Source: Paludibacteraceae bacterium (lineage in GTDB: Bacteria; Bacteroidota; Bacteroidia; Bacteroidales; Paludibacteraceae). Taken from it: 64,000 nucleotides of DNA. Location: positions 62,001-126,000 of the forward strand of contig CAJOIZ010000001.1 in NCBI GenBank assembly GCA_905234835.1, read 5' to 3'. The notes beneath the pieces are model-generated. The model had not been told where the DNA came from and ran no database searches. It worked only from the letters and a program-made list of their open reading frames with translations. Positions 63,601 through 64,000 of the stretch are shown in pieces. The translations under genes were made by a program, and so were the position numbers. How positions within the stretch are numbered: position 1 is the first letter of the stretch; every line of letters starts with the position of its first letter.

Positions 63601-63985
63601 TCTCTTCATCAACGGTTTTATCATTCCCATAGAGGTCTTTGCATGTTTTTACTTTCAGAGATTCAATTTTACCATCTTCATCCTGTACTTTGCATTCAAA
63701 TTTAATCTCACTTATTTCATTTTCTTTTAAGAATATGGGAATATACAATTTTACTTCTTCTGCGACCTTTTTGGTGTCAAAAGAATCTATTCCGAATATT
63801 GAAATAAAAGGAAGAATGTCAACGTCTCCTTTTAAACGAACATTGACGCCATAAATGCCTTTGACATTTTGAGGCTTTACCTCTACATAGTTGTCTATGT
63901 CAATTTCATCCTTTAGTCCTTGGATGTCATTTGTCCGGTCGCAGATTTTTTCGACAACTTTTTCTTTGGATAGATGTTGAGCCAT
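60686..63985 (-). CDS. large GHKL histidine-kinase-like protein
   Basis: This 1099-residue cytoplasmic protein has no TM segments. Residues 1-215 are a unique N-terminal part. Residues 216-255 form a helical H-box-like segment with candidate phospho-His 236 in MSRNMSHNLGSHVMAYLKQ. Residues about 425-560 form the GHKL ATPase: N-box VVENLIRNAAKHG (438-450), D-box LLSITDNL (502-509), and a lid-like SNKGIKEIRISAAWLR (538-553). Residues 560-1099 are long and unassigned, with a strand YITIHQGILDKLYEGFG and a later FIIHSGRAKPAVDDMPQ. The end is YSLVQLLDYARYEE. The ATG at 63985 lies just inside the window. It is the first gene of a four-gene operon; a sensor or stress-activated kinase is the simplest reading. 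Confidence 0.75.
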   Translation of the reverse strand: MAQHLSKEKVVEKICDRTNDIQGLKDEIDIDNYVEVKPQNVKGIYGVNVRLKGDVDILPFISIFGIDSFDTKKVAEEVKLYIPIFLKENEISEIKFECKVQDEDGKIESLKVKTCKDLYGNDKTVDEENIKTWLNKPNTFLRENIKALRYSKGEVIHVWITGEDYDPETNGTSFLSNTLAIFNEETELDKTIFKRLDIVYFLFLLKSRYLAEMDLRRKMAAEKSAKAAIMSRNMSHNLGSHVMAYLKQKLGSVSAILKEENRVLSNLYIYDKDSINTQKKDEIEMPFLVGLGRFIGYLQERQDYIATIATDYIPYGAPVNMKDAIYDELNPDLRHLRHNMTNEKDQNMPFNVLLSYIAKSEGLSRENMNTTGNINDTKSSRDILLGYIRYGGTQEEEPHIFGFEPQNSVSDDPALTELRTINFSLPGGLVGRQAVFSVVENLIRNAAKHGDTSKVENLTFLFDVIDGAKVKDGSLVRMNERLSDDTFRELYASSNDIEELYLLSITDNLAYSADLALKTLAPGLIEDYIVSAGQMTTSNKGIKEIRISAAWLRSDVNETHYFRAGDDISLNKKAPLVAIEITKEGHLRYIIALHKNKRVAYIEDGLDPKATACLDVLREHAPNDWYKFSTAEDFLQNKKSSFAYVIVSDEAVYNAVRPDYSNRVFVWSPSEAQKSEIEKMSLTNTYSEALQSQIETIIYQSFTGIKDTNTPVYIWDEKTFKAHENNKEPIYAPIIIFNGKDGDASSAQYVYRTHHASIGDFETFYKKKKLEGGYAHIEAVDAVTGDNSSDRLVRREPLNEEWYYSHLKALQKRVAVFDERLFRIVHNVDETLFVSGSGDLAIIVQQIKDGTRSVTEVMEMINTRKILIPIRTRKALNNLFDVGKLTNTVLYEMLFDISRHFTKQEICGNHQSAYQREKGVDIFTIIKEKQGEFAIVGCTEDTYENKDFKCAFDKIGRIYLDGNEQIKIEFITECYNRKYNYITIHQGILDKLYEGFGIKKLNEENNKAKCDVTKAIFNELMVEENHIIPKKIIDNEHKDNPPKIYEYLPNFIIHSGRAKPAVDDMPQKQPFVQFAAIENAVKDCKYSLVQLLDYARYEE

Positions 63986-64000
63986 ACGAGTATGATTATT

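Overview
The window reads as chromosomal DNA of a Bacteroidales bacterium. The evidence is: many sites match the Bacteroidetes promoter TTG-N19-21-TAnnTTTG; start codons mostly lack Shine-Dalgarno sites; Rho has the long Bacteroidetes insertion; type IX secretion genes are present (PorT-like, PorE-like, DUF5103); and a large secreted protein carries a CBM26-like module and InlB/Listeria-Bacteroides repeats. I cannot place it to genus.

Layout. (1) 1-4.7 kb, minus strand: a surface-sugar operon (3-amino-3,6-dideoxyhexose aminotransferase, 3,4-ketoisomerase, acyltransferase 3, GNAT, SDR). The aminotransferase ORF carries an in-frame insertion of a DUF559 nuclease-like domain bounded by inverted palindromic repeats, plus two solo repeats. 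(2) 4.7-9.2 kb, accessory: an EcoRI-type adenine methylase and a DUF262-HNH protein. A candidate structured RNA precedes them and a string of perfect short hairpins follows them. (3) 9.3-30.8 kb, mostly core: cdsA, acyltransferase, GT2, eno, lipoprotein, porT-like, aroQ, rho, yidC, folA, thyA, porE-like, DUF1015, bactofilin, mltG, prfA, ffh, M4 protease. (4) 31.4-42.5 kb: AsmA-like protein, a small tail-anchored secreted protein, a 2295-residue surface protein, and a YafQ-type toxin-antitoxin pair. (5) 43-54.7 kb: a carboxypeptidase-regulatory-domain protein, MscS, a tripartite RND efflux operon with a P-II-like protein, lipid kinase, phosphatase, and a T9SS plug protein. (6) 54.9-64 kb: tRNA-Thr, a pRiA4b ORF-3-like gene, an SH3 pseudogene, and a visibly AT-rich four-gene operon. 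That operon encodes a GHKL histidine-kinase-like protein, an unknown protein, a receiver-domain protein and an 8-TM membrane protein. I regard it as the best candidate for an undescribed signalling or defence system.

Intergenic regions carry arrays with periods of 7/14 bp or 11 bp, and the 11-bp arrays have unrelated units. Functional names rest on motif recognition by eye; no database search was run. Coordinates of short non-coding sites may be off by a base or two.
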